From Fidelibacterota bacterium (lineage in GTDB: Bacteria > Fidelibacterota > Marinisomatia > SCGC-AAA003-L08 > TS1B11): a stretch of 64,000 nucleotides of DNA. A program made the position numbers and the translations under genes. How positions within the stretch are numbered: position 1 is the first letter of the stretch; the number at the start of each line of letters is the position of its first letter. Under the pieces are notes generated by a model. It searched no databases, was not told where the DNA came from, and saw only the letters and a list, made by a program, of their open reading frames with translations. This document shows, piece by piece, positions 35,498 through 45,104 of this stretch. The stretch is taken from assembly GCA_020354025.1 (NCBI GenBank), contig CP070638.1, forward strand, positions 3,129,984 to 3,193,983, given 5' to 3'.

Positions 35498-36016
35498 CTA
35501 TGGTTCCATGTTATCAGGGTGATTCGGTGCCTGGCGGTTCTGCATTTGCCTATGCATGGGACGGTAATAGGGATAGTAATAGCGCATGGGGGGCAGGTTT
35601 GAGATTCCAAGATGGACCTTCACGCTTCTGAATGGCTGCCAATCCAAGCCCGCCTGGTAGAAAATCTGGAGATTATTACCGCCTGGCTGAAGTGCTCCCA
35701 TGGTTCCAGGCTGGACGAGGTCAATCCTGCTGCTTAATAAAACATTGCTAGCAATCAGATACCGCATTTGGTTGGTGTAAACGCTCAGGCTAGAAGCTCC
35801 CGGGCCCAGTCCGCTGCCTGAAAGGAGCGAGATAGAAAAACCGTGAGTCATACTGAAGCGCTGAGGATCAAACCAGGAAGGGCTGGCAATGGACTTCAGT
35901 GGCGAGGCCGGCGTAACCAGGGGGAGGTCGGATTTGAGCTGACCCAGGAGGCTCGAGGTGAGTATCAACAGGATCGGTAAAAACGATCGATGAAGCTTAG
36001 TTAAAGACCTTTGCAT
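35498..36016 (-). CDS. Secreted beta-rich protein of unknown function
   Basis: A 172-residue protein with a signal peptide (hydrophobic 13-25, then LLGQ) and a mature part with alternating strands (FSMTHGFSISLLSGSG, MRYLIASNVLLSSRIDL, NLQIFYQAGLDWQP) that look like short outer-membrane or surface beta segments, ending in a Tyr/Pro/His/Arg/Asn-rich tail (YYYPYYRPMHRQ). It overlaps glmU by 20 nt upstream and is followed by the LytR_C gene after three bases. I do not recognise a named family. The operon position suggests an envelope role. Confidence 0.7.
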   Translation of the reverse strand: MQRSLTKLHRSFLPILLILTSSLLGQLKSDLPLVTPASPLKSIASPSWFDPQRFSMTHGFSISLLSGSGLGPGASSLSVYTNQMRYLIASNVLLSSRIDLVQPGTMGALQPGGNNLQIFYQAGLDWQPFRSVKVHLGISNLPPMRYYYPYYRPMHRQMQNRQAPNHPDNMEP

Positions 36017-36737
36017 GAACTCTCCTCAGTTCTTCCATGGTATTAATCCCAAGAATTTCTCTATAATTGTCTGCCTTTTCAATAGCGACGAGCTGATTTT
36101 GTTCCCGTAGAATATACAAAACATCAGGCAGATAATACTCATTTTGTTTATTATTATTTTTAACCAGCGGCAGAGTAGCGAACAGGGCTTCGGCGTCGAA
36201 GATGTAAATTCCGCCATTTATCTCGCGGATGGCCCGTTCTTCGTCGGTGGCGTCCTTCTCCTCTACCACCCGCAGCAGGTGTCCATTGTTATCTTTGATG
36301 ACTCGTCCATAACCGGTGGGATCATCCAATTCCGCTGTGAGCATAGTGGCCTTGGCTCCGGTCTGTTCATGGTGCCGGCAGAGGATCTTGATAGTGCGGG
36401 CTGTTACGCCGGGAACGTCTCCAGAAAGGACTAATATGCCCCCATTGAACCTTGACAGGATAGAGCGAGTCTGCTCCACAGCGTGAGCGGTACCAAGTGG
36501 CTTGTCCTGGAGGACAAAAGTTACCCCCCTCTCTTCCAGGGACGACTCGATTTGTTTGTGTCCCAGGCCTACTGTCAGCACGATGGGTTCCGCACCTACC
36601 TCCCGCGCGGTGTCTACCACCCAATGGACCATGGGACGGCCGCCTACTTCATGAAGGACTTTCGGCAGCTCCGACTTCATGCGTTTACCCCTGCCGGCGG
36701 ACAGAATAACCGCAGCTAGCTTGCAGGAGGACATCAA
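35997..36737 (-). CDS. UDP-GlcNAc pyrophosphorylase domain protein (GlmU N-terminal half)
   Basis: A 246-residue nucleotidyltransferase. The signature LAAVILSAGRGKRMKSELPK (residues 7-26) and the L-x-G-D-x-P metal-binding segment (LVLSGDVPGV) match the N-terminal uridyltransferase domain of GlmU, which makes UDP-GlcNAc from UTP and GlcNAc-1-P. The left-handed beta-helix acetyltransferase domain of bifunctional GlmU (about 200 further residues) is absent and does not follow in any frame, so acetylation must be done elsewhere. The start overlaps mnmA by 4 nt. Confidence 0.88.
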   Translation of the reverse strand: MMSSCKLAAVILSAGRGKRMKSELPKVLHEVGGRPMVHWVVDTAREVGAEPIVLTVGLGHKQIESSLEERGVTFVLQDKPLGTAHAVEQTRSILSRFNGGILVLSGDVPGVTARTIKILCRHHEQTGAKATMLTAELDDPTGYGRVIKDNNGHLLRVVEEKDATDEERAIREINGGIYIFDAEALFATLPLVKNNNKQNEYYLPDVLYILREQNQLVAIEKADNYREILGINTMEELRRVHAKVFN

Positions 36738-37828
36738 GCGCCGTTCTCTCTAAGAATGACTCCCCCACCCATGAGTACCTCACCGTCGTAGAAAACTGCC
36801 GACTGGCCGGGTGTGATGGCCAGTTGGGGCTTTTCGAACTCCAGGCGGAGCGTGTCCTTCGCAGGTATCAATCGTGCCGGGGCACCGGGGGAATTGTAGC
36901 GTACCTGCGCGTGTATCTGCACGGGAGCCGCTGGGGGATCCACCAACCAGTTCAGGCTGCCGACCTCACAGGCGGATGCGAGCAAAGCAGACCGGGGAGC
37001 CACGGTGATGCGATTGGCGGCCGGATCCAGTGACTTAACGTACAGGGGTTCATGGTGTGCGATGCCTAATCCGCGGCGCTGTCCGATAGTAAAGTATGCA
37101 TACCCGGGGTGTTGGCCTATTACCTGCCCGGTCTCGTCAACGATCTCGCCTTCGCCTACCTTTGCCAGCTGACCATTGGTGTATTCCCTGAGGAACCGGC
37201 GATAGTCATTGTCAGCCACGAAGCAGATTTCCTGGCTTTCGGGTACATCGGCGGTGACCAGTCCTTGATCCCGGGCCATCTGGCGTACCTGATCCTTGGT
37301 CATCCCGCCCAGTGGCAGAAGGGTCTCTGCCAGGGTTTCCCGGGGGATATCCCAGAGGACGTAGGACTGGTCCTTACGGGCGTCCACTCCTTTAAGCAGG
37401 CGTGGTATTCCGTCAGGGCCAGTCTCAATCCGGGCATAATGACCGGTAGTGATCATCCCGGCGCCCAGCTGGTCCGCTTGGTCGAATAGCATACCCCATC
37501 TGACGCGGCTGTTGCACCGAATGCACGGATTGGGTGTCCGGCCTTTCAGGTACTCGCTAACAAAGTCATCCACGACAGTTGTGCGGAAAATGTCCTGAAA
37601 GTCAAGGGTATAGTGGGTTATGCCCAGATCGACACACACATCCCGGGCATAATTTATGCCTTCCACTGAGCAGCACGTACTCTCTCCAACCGGACGGCCT
37701 CCCATAACGTCGTAATCCCAGAGCTTCATTGTCACGCCGACGGCTTCGTAGCCCGCGTCAAGTACCTTCAGCAGGGCTACAGAACTGTCTACTCCACCGG
37801 ACATAGCTACTATGACGCGCTTGTTCAT
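36734..37828 (-). CDS. mnmA: tRNA-specific 2-thiouridylase MnmA
   Basis: A 364-residue enzyme that places sulfur on U34 of tRNA-Lys, -Glu and -Gln. The PP-loop SGGVDSS is at 10-16, the catalytic Cys102 is in GRTPNPCIRCN and Cys202 in SQEICFVAD, so both cysteines of the persulfide mechanism are present. The central and C-terminal beta domains (RRGLGIAHHEPLYV onward) are complete. It is the first gene of the operon that continues with the GlmU N-domain gene. The ATG 37828 lacks a strong ribosome binding site. Confidence 0.95.
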   Translation of the reverse strand: MNKRVIVAMSGGVDSSVALLKVLDAGYEAVGVTMKLWDYDVMGGRPVGESTCCSVEGINYARDVCVDLGITHYTLDFQDIFRTTVVDDFVSEYLKGRTPNPCIRCNSRVRWGMLFDQADQLGAGMITTGHYARIETGPDGIPRLLKGVDARKDQSYVLWDIPRETLAETLLPLGGMTKDQVRQMARDQGLVTADVPESQEICFVADNDYRRFLREYTNGQLAKVGEGEIVDETGQVIGQHPGYAYFTIGQRRGLGIAHHEPLYVKSLDPAANRITVAPRSALLASACEVGSLNWLVDPPAAPVQIHAQVRYNSPGAPARLIPAKDTLRLEFEKPQLAITPGQSAVFYDGEVLMGGGVILRENGA

Positions 37829-37958
37829 GTTACAGGTTGATGGATCTGTGTCGCCAATCCCTTGTCTTCAGCTGCGAGCCGACAACGACTGATGGCCGAT
37901 AACTAGCGAATAAACCAAAGATGAGCATAGACTCAGGAGGTCTTACCGATTGGCAGCG

Positions 37959-38801
37959 TCAGGAGGCGGGGAATTCTACGGTGAGACCTTGATAAGCCGC
38001 GGTGGTATGGGGGAAAACCTGGCGGGCCCGCTGCTCCATATCGAACACATCATAGTCGGAATAGTTAGGGCTGAAGTGGAATAGGAACAGCTCCTTAACC
38101 CCGGCCTCCTCGGCGACATTGACGCATTCTTCCCATGAGCTGTGTCCCCAGGAACGGTGTAAGGGCAAATCATCCCGATGAAAATGGCTGTCGTGAATCA
38201 GGACATCGGCGTCCCGACATAATTCCAGGACAGCTGGTACCAGTCTGTCCTTGGTGTGTTCAATGTCAGTTACGTAGCCGACTACAAACCCGTTCACTTC
38301 CAATCGATAGCTCATGGCACCGTTGGGATGAGGATGGCGGGTGCAGTGCATGGTCATGTCTTCACCGAAGCTGTGCCGGCCTGGCTCCAATTCAATGAAG
38401 GTCAGCTGGGCATTAATGTCCTCGATTTCCAGGGGGAAATAGGGAGACATGAACAGACACCGGATGGTTTTCTCCAAAGTGCTCCCAGCCCGTTTTGGTC
38501 CGTATATGTAGACATTGGCGAAAGGCTGATGTATCGGTGTAAAATAGGGTAGACCGATGATGTGGTCCCAATGGGTATGGGATAAAAACAAGTGAACATC
38601 GTAGGGGGCTTCATGCTGGCGGCCAATGAAATTGCCAACACCACGGACGCCGGTGCCCCCATCGAAAATGATATGAGCGCCATTGGAGGGGGTAATTTCC
38701 ACACAAGAGGTATCGCCGCCGATGCGGAATTTATCTGAGTCTGCCGTGGGGATCGATCCACGAACACCCCAAAATTGAATTCTGTGTGTTCCGTTTTTCA
38801 C
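37959..38801 (-). CDS. MBL-fold metallohydrolase, phosphodiesterase/RNase Z-like
   Basis: A 280-residue cytoplasmic metallo-beta-lactamase-fold protein. The metal site HTHWDH is at 75-80 (LFLSHTHWDHIIGL), further ligands are in THPHPN- and HDSHF-type segments, and a C-terminal HFSPNYSDYD carries the last His. The opening RIQFWGVRGSIPT is typical of the group annotated as cyclic-nucleotide phosphodiesterase or RNase Z-like enzymes. The substrate is undetermined. It stands alone on the minus strand, divergent from the ASPIC protein gene. Confidence 0.85.
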   Translation of the reverse strand: MKNGTHRIQFWGVRGSIPTADSDKFRIGGDTSCVEITPSNGAHIIFDGGTGVRGVGNFIGRQHEAPYDVHLFLSHTHWDHIIGLPYFTPIHQPFANVYIYGPKRAGSTLEKTIRCLFMSPYFPLEIEDINAQLTFIELEPGRHSFGEDMTMHCTRHPHPNGAMSYRLEVNGFVVGYVTDIEHTKDRLVPAVLELCRDADVLIHDSHFHRDDLPLHRSWGHSSWEECVNVAEEAGVKELFLFHFSPNYSDYDVFDMEQRARQVFPHTTAAYQGLTVEFPAS

Positions 38802-39220
38802 TGGAAACGCTTCCTGATTATCGAGTATGTATTAGAATCTCTACGCTATAAAATCAATTAGTTTACCTTTGATCAAACTATATATCAAAATAATAAATTC
38901 ACCTTGTGATTGTAAAGCCTTTATTCCTGGTTACGTTGCCTGCATTCCTCTCACCGATGTATTGGCGAGGGATAGCTTTCTTCTCATGCTGCGGTACTTT
39001 ATTAGGTAAGTTTACGCACATTCCGGCATATCACCAGTTGTGTCATGCTGGTTCGCTGTCATGATAATCCAGCAGCTGGTGACCGAATTTCAATCGGTAC
39101 TGAATGCAAGGTGGACAGCTATTCACAGATGACAGCCTTATGACGGTTAGTCACTCCAGCGGATCAGTCGGAATGCCGGATCAAATGAGGCGGTTTCCAG
39201 TTAAAGCTCCTAGTTCAATA
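38802..39220. other. Divergent intergenic stretch
   Basis: About 420 bases between the leftward MBL gene and the rightward ASPIC gene. An AT-rich segment contains TTGATC (38869-38874) and TAATAA (38891-38896) with 16-nt spacing, a possible rightward promoter, though more than 300 nt before the start codon. No RNA gene seen. Confidence 0.35.
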
Positions 39221-41380
39221 ATGGAAAGTTACCGCAATATAAAGACAGGAAGTGTGATCTACGCCATAGTTTGGGCGTTGAGTCTAGGATGCTCCGCGGC
39301 CCAGCTGCTGGGGCAGACCAGCCTCAGCTGGCGTGATGTTACCGAGGAACTGGGCATCGCTTCACCCGGCAGACTGCCCCCTTCGGGATGGTATCCACCG
39401 ACGGAGACCTTCAAAGGACATGCGGTGCCCTTTGACGTTGACCGCGACGGAGATCTTGACCTGCTCCTGACCTACGGCCCGCATGTGGCTGATTCACTAT
39501 ATTCGGGGCTGAACAGCCTTTACCGCAACGATGACACGGCCTGGGTAGATGTAACCGCGGAGACTGGGCTGGCCCGGTTCCCACCAGCGGGTAATGCAGC
39601 CGTGGGGGATGTGAACGGAGACGGATTCCCGGACCTCTATCTATGCCTGTTCGGAACCGATCGGCTCCTTCTAAACGAAAACGGCCGAAGGTGGCACGAT
39701 ATGACCAACTCAGCGGGCATCTCGAATGACTATTGGGCGACAGATGCGGTCTTCTTCGATGCCAACCATGACGGCTTCCTGGACCTGTACGTTGCCAATT
39801 ATCTTGATTATCCCCGTGGTGATATTCCATCATGCTTCGACGCTAGAACCCGTCAGCGCACTACCTGCGATCCCATGATGTTTGAACCGGCACCTAACCG
39901 ATTGTTTCTTAGCGACAGTATTGGCAGGTTTCACGAAGCAACGACAATTATGGGTCTGGCAGATACCACCAGCAGGTCTCTGGCAGTGGAGTTGCTGGAT
40001 GCCAACGGTGACGGATACCTGGATCTCTTTATTCTTTCTCACAGCTCACCCAATCTGTTGTATCTGGGTGGCGCCGATTCAGGTTTGGATGAGGTGGGAT
40101 TCTTATCTGGCGTAGCCTTAGCACCGGACGGCTCGGAACCTGAGTGGAGCCAAGTCCTGGTCCTGGACGCTGACCAGAACGGTCATACAGACCTGATGTT
40201 TGCCCGCCGTGATGGGGAGATTCATCTGCTACTCAACAATGGGCATGGTCTATTCTTCGAGGGACACTATCAGACCGGTCTATTTCAGCCCCGCTCCCCC
40301 TTCCGGGCTACTGCGGCCGTGGCGCTTGATGTAGACTTCAACAGCACTATCGACCTAATCTTGGCTGATCAATGGTATAAATACGTGACAGACACACTGA
40401 CTCCTGACATGGTTATAGTTGATTCACTTAGTATCTCCACCGACTCTCTCTTCGAATCCCCCTCTGATTCCCCCGTCGATTCCGCTCAAGCTCACCCGGG
40501 CTCACCGGAGATCCAGTTTGGAATCAGCGAGGCCGAGATGCAAAAGAAGGCCCAGAGTGACAAGCCACCGCGGATCCTGTTAAGCGATGAACAGAACCGT
40601 TTCCATTCTGCTGATGTAGAAGCACCGATGATACTGGACAAAGCGTTGCTGGTACCTCGGCTGACACCATCGGTCGAAGAGGATACTAGCCTACTATTCA
40701 TGGCCGAGGATACGCTGGGGCAACTTTTATTCCCCGTGGGACCTGTTGAGGAGTCTTATAACCGGGTTGCCTTTTATTTGCCAGCGGAGCCAGCGCATGC
40801 TGATACAGCCCTGAGTGTACCCAGTCCCGACTCTGATAATTTCGGCCAATCCCGATTTATCGTTGATAGCGGTTACGGGGATACAGTTGCATTCGAGTCA
40901 AGCCTTTTAGGTGGTTTTGATTCTACGCTGGTCGATATGACCACCATTTCTACTGCCGCTCCCAGGGCTGATTTACCCGATTTTCTTGAATTGGATACCC
41001 TTAGGATCTTTCAGGAAGCGGAGCGGTTTGTCCCAGTAGATCTTACCGGCGATGGTATCGAGGAGATGATTGCCACCTATCCGATAGGATTGTTCCGCAT
41101 CTGGAAAAGGGTATTGGAAAAGAAACCCTGGTTCATCGGACTGTGGCTGAGAACCGAGCAAGCTGGTGTTACACCTGTAGGTGCCAAGATCACCATAAGC
41201 AGTGGTAATATCTCCCGTAGTTATCTGGTGACCGATCCCAATCCAGTCAGCTTCTATTTTCCTTGGTCCGCATTGTCAGCGGACGTGCTGGTAAGATGGC
41301 CTGATGGTCATGAAAATCATTACTCTGAAATCACCGCAAATCGGACTCATATACTGACGAGGAGGGCATTAGAACGATAG
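39221..41380 (+). CDS. Secreted FG-GAP/VCBS protein with ASPIC/UnbV C-terminus
   Basis: About 719 residues from ATG 39221 (the frame is open to 39104, but this start gives a clean signal peptide ending SAAQLLGQ). Residues about 50-360 hold FG-GAP/VCBS calcium-binding propeller repeats (DVDRDGDLDLL, DVNGDGFPDLY, DANHDGFLDLY, DANGDGYLDLF, DADQNGHTDLM). A Ser/Asp/Pro-rich, low-complexity region (about 400-600) interrupts the fold, and the last 70 residues are an ASPIC/UnbV module (VLVRWPDGHENHY). Such proteins are secreted and common in FCB bacteria and Planctomycetes; their role is unclear. A long TPR protein gene follows at 47 nt. Confidence 0.85.
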   Translation: MESYRNIKTGSVIYAIVWALSLGCSAAQLLGQTSLSWRDVTEELGIASPGRLPPSGWYPPTETFKGHAVPFDVDRDGDLDLLLTYGPHVADSLYSGLNSLYRNDDTAWVDVTAETGLARFPPAGNAAVGDVNGDGFPDLYLCLFGTDRLLLNENGRRWHDMTNSAGISNDYWATDAVFFDANHDGFLDLYVANYLDYPRGDIPSCFDARTRQRTTCDPMMFEPAPNRLFLSDSIGRFHEATTIMGLADTTSRSLAVELLDANGDGYLDLFILSHSSPNLLYLGGADSGLDEVGFLSGVALAPDGSEPEWSQVLVLDADQNGHTDLMFARRDGEIHLLLNNGHGLFFEGHYQTGLFQPRSPFRATAAVALDVDFNSTIDLILADQWYKYVTDTLTPDMVIVDSLSISTDSLFESPSDSPVDSAQAHPGSPEIQFGISEAEMQKKAQSDKPPRILLSDEQNRFHSADVEAPMILDKALLVPRLTPSVEEDTSLLFMAEDTLGQLLFPVGPVEESYNRVAFYLPAEPAHADTALSVPSPDSDNFGQSRFIVDSGYGDTVAFESSLLGGFDSTLVDMTTISTAAPRADLPDFLELDTLRIFQEAERFVPVDLTGDGIEEMIATYPIGLFRIWKRVLEKKPWFIGLWLRTEQAGVTPVGAKITISSGNISRSYLVTDPNPVSFYFPWSALSADVLVRWPDGHENHYSEITANRTHILTRRALER

Positions 41381-41426
41381 AGGGGCGTCCAGTAGGGATT
41401 GTTCCGGGATGAATTCAGAATGCTAA

Positions 41427-43172
41427 ATGAAAATTGTAGAGTGCAAAGTGAATAGGATTGTATGGCCGGCTATCAGCACGTTGTTGCTAGTAGTTGTGGT
41501 TAGTGGCCAGATTCGTGATCCGTACGCCGATGCCTTGCGGTATTTCGAATTGGGCAGGTATGAGCAGGCGGCAACAAGTCTTCAGAAAATCCTTGAACGC
41601 GAGCCTGAGTGTATGGAGTGCTATGACCTGCTGGCCCGCATAGCGACTTCTCAGGGGGATGACAGTCTGGCTGCTGCCTGGTACCGTCGGGCGTCGGAAA
41701 TAGAGCCGGACAACGCGACTCTTTATCAGAAGCTCGGTTTTGCCGAGCATCGAGCGGGGAATCTGCTGCGGGCTGTCGACGACTTGGAGCGTAGCCTGCA
41801 GCTGAATCCTGCCAGTGGGGAAACCTACTTCGCCCTTGGAAATGTCTGGTACGACTTGGAGGCATTGGAACAGGCAAAGGCGAGCTACCGCCAAGCCCTC
41901 GCTTTGGACAGTACAGCAGCGGCGTACCACTTTCAACTGGGTATGGTCTATTTCAAGACTGACCTACCTGATTCAGCCCTGATTGAGTTCCAAGCGACCT
42001 ATCAGCTGTACCCCAAATATTCTCTGGCTTATGAATTCGCCGCCAATATCCTGATAAAGGAAAGCCGGTGGCCGGAAGTTGTGGATGTGTTAGAGCGGGG
42101 ACTGGCTTCCGCGCCGGAGACCAGAGTTACACGCTACTGGCTGGGGCGGGGTCACCTGGAGATGGGGAATTTTCAGCGTGCCGTGGAACTCTTGGGTGGA
42201 TACGTGATTCGGTATAAAGACCACATCGGTGCCCGATATAATTACGGTCTGGCATTGTATGAAATTGGCGAGTATGAGGAGGCTGTGACGCAATTGTGTA
42301 CTGTCACGGTGCACCTGCCGGACCTGTTGAAAGCCCAACTTTATCTAGGCCGTTCCCTAAGCGGCCTTGACCGGGATTCACTGGCTTTCGCTGTATTTGA
42401 TTCCCTTCTGTTCAAAGACTCGACTTACTACGAGGTGTGGATCTATCGTGGAGATATCGACCTTAAACGGGACCGCTACCCACAAGCAATGGCGCAATAC
42501 GTACTGGCTGGCAAACTCCGTCCCGACCGGTGGGAAGCGTACCATCGCCAGGCCTTGGCCCATTACCTCCAGGGGCAGTATGAGGCCGCCGAACTGCAGC
42601 TATTCGGCGCGTTGATTCGCAAAGACAGCCTGTCTACCTCAAGTGATACGAGCGGAGTTCACTCGATAGGTTCCGCGGTAATCTACGGTCTCCTGGGTGA
42701 CGTGGCCGCCGCTATGGGAGAGGACGATTTCTCGACATACTACTACAGCATGGTACTACGGCTGGAGCCGGAGAACATCGCTGCGCGGGCGAAGTTGGTT
42801 GATGCCCTGATCCGGCGACAGATGTGGCGGGTAGCCTTGGCGGAGTTAGGCTGGTTCTACGAGCGGGACCGGCGCAATGAAACTGTACTTTATCGTTTAG
42901 GGCGGGTGTCGCATGCCTATGGAGACACCACCGCTACCCGACAATATATGGACGAATTCCGAACACGGCACAACCGGCGCCGCGAGCGGGAACGTCTGGA
43001 GCTCCGGATCAGCCTGGACCGGCGTAATCCTCGGCATTACCGGGAACTCGGCTGGTATTACCGCCGGTTGGAAAACTACAGCCGGGCGCGGCTCTACTTC
43101 CGCCAGGCCGTAGCCTTGGGTGATACAACCCTGCCTGCTAGCCTGTATATGGATGAAGGCGAAGGGCCGTAA
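41427..43172 (+). CDS. Exported TPR-repeat protein
   Basis: A 581-residue protein with an N-terminal hydrophobic segment (about 12-28, signal or anchor) and then tetratricopeptide repeats along almost the whole length, about a dozen. Examples are the ALRYFELGRYEQAATSLQKI, AAWYRRASEIEPDNATLYQK and MVYFKTDLPDSALIEFQATY units with the typical W/L-G-Y-A-F-A-P spacing. TPR arrays bind other proteins. Reading directly behind a secreted ASPIC/UnbV protein gene is a recurrent arrangement, so the two products may work together. The start ATG 41427 lacks a clear ribosome binding site. Confidence 0.85.
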   Translation: MKIVECKVNRIVWPAISTLLLVVVVSGQIRDPYADALRYFELGRYEQAATSLQKILEREPECMECYDLLARIATSQGDDSLAAAWYRRASEIEPDNATLYQKLGFAEHRAGNLLRAVDDLERSLQLNPASGETYFALGNVWYDLEALEQAKASYRQALALDSTAAAYHFQLGMVYFKTDLPDSALIEFQATYQLYPKYSLAYEFAANILIKESRWPEVVDVLERGLASAPETRVTRYWLGRGHLEMGNFQRAVELLGGYVIRYKDHIGARYNYGLALYEIGEYEEAVTQLCTVTVHLPDLLKAQLYLGRSLSGLDRDSLAFAVFDSLLFKDSTYYEVWIYRGDIDLKRDRYPQAMAQYVLAGKLRPDRWEAYHRQALAHYLQGQYEAAELQLFGALIRKDSLSTSSDTSGVHSIGSAVIYGLLGDVAAAMGEDDFSTYYYSMVLRLEPENIAARAKLVDALIRRQMWRVALAELGWFYERDRRNETVLYRLGRVSHAYGDTTATRQYMDEFRTRHNRRRERERLELRISLDRRNPRHYRELGWYYRRLENYSRARLYFRQAVALGDTTLPASLYMDEGEGP

Positions 43173-43204
43173 GGGATTGGCGACTGATCGAGGGTGCATT
43201 CAGG

Positions 43205-44929
43205 TCAGGGGGAGCGCGGATTTTTTCTTCTGTGCCACAGGATAAAAATGGCCGCTATTAGCAGCACTCCCGCCCCCACGAGCCGGAAGGTGGTAAGATT
43301 GGCTGGGGTTGTTGTGGCCAGAGTGGCCGTGATGAATCCTACGATGCCTTCACCGCCCATAATGCCAGCCGCCAGGACAACGCCGGCGCGTGCCCAGTCC
43401 GGGTGGGAGCGGTCCACCCAGGCGCGAATAATCCCTCCCAAGGCTATTACGAAGCTCAGCGGCCAACCGAGAAAGATGCCGATACCCATAGGTATGAGTA
43501 GAACTAGCGGTTCCGCTGGCTGATCTACTCGCCGACGCTTGTAATACCACCGCAGACCTTCCAGTAGAAAAGCCGCTCCAATAGTGCCGAAGAAGGTTGG
43601 CAGGTGGATAAGGCCGGAAAAAGTATTGAACACTATTCTAGCCTGGGGTGCCGGTAGGTTAGCGGTAAACAGCTCTGGGACGAAAGTGTCCCGGATGATG
43701 GCTATAAGGATTGGCATGGCTGGGATAATAACCGCCACGGCGAAGAGGTCCGCGCGAACGATGTACCGGTTGGGCGTGCCCACCACCTGAGCCGACTTGA
43801 AGTCGTGGCCGATGTCGCCGGCAACAGCCGTTGTAACTGCCACATAGAAGGCGATGACATACTTTGCCGGCTCCGGCAGGGGCAGATGGAACAGGGCGTA
43901 AACCCCAGCAACCAGAAAGGCTGCCAGGATGCCGAACTGCTCCAAGGGGTCCAGGTTGGTGGTGCCTGTGAGCTGGGCTGCCACCGGTACCAGTATCCAG
44001 GCTAGTGCCAGGGCAATAACAGCGCCCCACCACGTTACTCCAGCAGTAATTAAAAGGATCAATCCTGCAACGGTAAGCCCAAGGACCGGGATACGGAAAT
44101 CGTCCTTAACAACTAGATCAGTCAGGCCGCGTAGTTGGCCGTGGAAAATGAGCTGGGCAAGTCCTGAGCCCAAGACCAGACCCATGCCAATATTCTGAGC
44201 CCACAGCTCTGGTGTGATGCCCTCGCTGATGCTGAGGCGGGTAACCACCAGGCCGCCAATGGGCACGAGGACAGCGAGGCCGATGACGGCTCCTGCCAAC
44301 CAGTTGATGCCGGTCCTGACTCCAAGAATGTAGCCAGCTCCGACTCCCATGGGAGCTATCATAAACGGCAGCAGCACGGACCCGAGGGTTACTGCTATGA
44401 TATAAAGATCGAGCTGGTCCCGCAGTAGAGTAAAAACGCCGGTTAGCAGACCGGCCAGCACCACGAAGGAAAAAAGAGCGCCGCGGTCAAAACCCTCCCG
44501 GATGAGCTCCCCACCTGCTTGTCCAGCCGGGTAGGGCAAGGCCGCCTCCTCAATGTAGCGGGATCGCACCCGCTCCGAGAGCAGGACGCCTAATAATCCT
44601 CCGGCACCGGCCAGCAGGCTGAGTAGCCAGACCGATGGCAATCCTCCAGCTGGTGGGCTGGATGGCTGTAAGTACAATCCCGGGAGGACGAATGCCACAG
44701 CGGCGGCCATGAGACCACCGATGGTACCCCCGGCCTGAGCCATATTGACCTCGTGCCGGGTGACATGTCTAGAGAACAGGCGTAGCAGACCAGCCGACAC
44801 AACGATTGAAAACACGATCGGCCAGGGCATAGCTCCCAGCTTCATCGAGATGTACGCACTGGTAAAAAAGAGGAACAGGGTAACTATCAGGATTGTGGTG
44901 AAGATTTTCAGATATGTTAGCAGGTGCAT
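43205..44929 (-). CDS. OPT/YSL-family oligopeptide or metal-chelate transporter
   Basis: A 574-residue integral membrane protein with about 14-16 hydrophobic helices. The family signature is near the N-terminus: SAYISMKLGAMPWPIVFSI, then EVNMAQAGGTIGGLMAAAVAF, where the bacterial OPT consensus has N-x-x-Q-x-x-x-x-A. OPT proteins are secondary transporters of small peptides, glutathione or metal chelates in the cytoplasmic membrane. The substrate is not readable. It is monocistronic; the upstream gap contains degenerate intergenic repeat words. Confidence 0.87.
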   Translation of the reverse strand: MHLLTYLKIFTTILIVTLFLFFTSAYISMKLGAMPWPIVFSIVVSAGLLRLFSRHVTRHEVNMAQAGGTIGGLMAAAVAFVLPGLYLQPSSPPAGGLPSVWLLSLLAGAGGLLGVLLSERVRSRYIEEAALPYPAGQAGGELIREGFDRGALFSFVVLAGLLTGVFTLLRDQLDLYIIAVTLGSVLLPFMIAPMGVGAGYILGVRTGINWLAGAVIGLAVLVPIGGLVVTRLSISEGITPELWAQNIGMGLVLGSGLAQLIFHGQLRGLTDLVVKDDFRIPVLGLTVAGLILLITAGVTWWGAVIALALAWILVPVAAQLTGTTNLDPLEQFGILAAFLVAGVYALFHLPLPEPAKYVIAFYVAVTTAVAGDIGHDFKSAQVVGTPNRYIVRADLFAVAVIIPAMPILIAIIRDTFVPELFTANLPAPQARIVFNTFSGLIHLPTFFGTIGAAFLLEGLRWYYKRRRVDQPAEPLVLLIPMGIGIFLGWPLSFVIALGGIIRAWVDRSHPDWARAGVVLAAGIMGGEGIVGFITATLATTTPANLTTFRLVGAGVLLIAAIFILWHRRKNPRSP

Positions 44930-45104
44930 TGTTGGTTAATAATTGAATGTTGAATAATGAATTTTAGGAATGGATAATAGATTCTGGATGGCTGCCCTGA
45001 GTCTGACGAAGGGCTAGTTCCTGGGTGTTGGATATTAGAGACTCAAACTCACAACTAGTACCTCATCGTTCGTACGTAGAAAGTAAAGGTCAGCTCTCCG
45101 GTCA
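44930..45104. repeat. Degenerate intergenic repeat words
   Basis: Contains TTAATAATTGAATGTTGAATAATG and GATATTAGAGACTCAAACTC-like words similar to those at 7205-7310 and 9380-9480. No gene. Confidence 0.35.

Noticed and set aside
44930-45104. Possible attachment site for the phage-like module
   Set aside because: I found no matching direct repeat on the far side (47.1-47.7 kb); the words here belong to the degenerate intergenic family.
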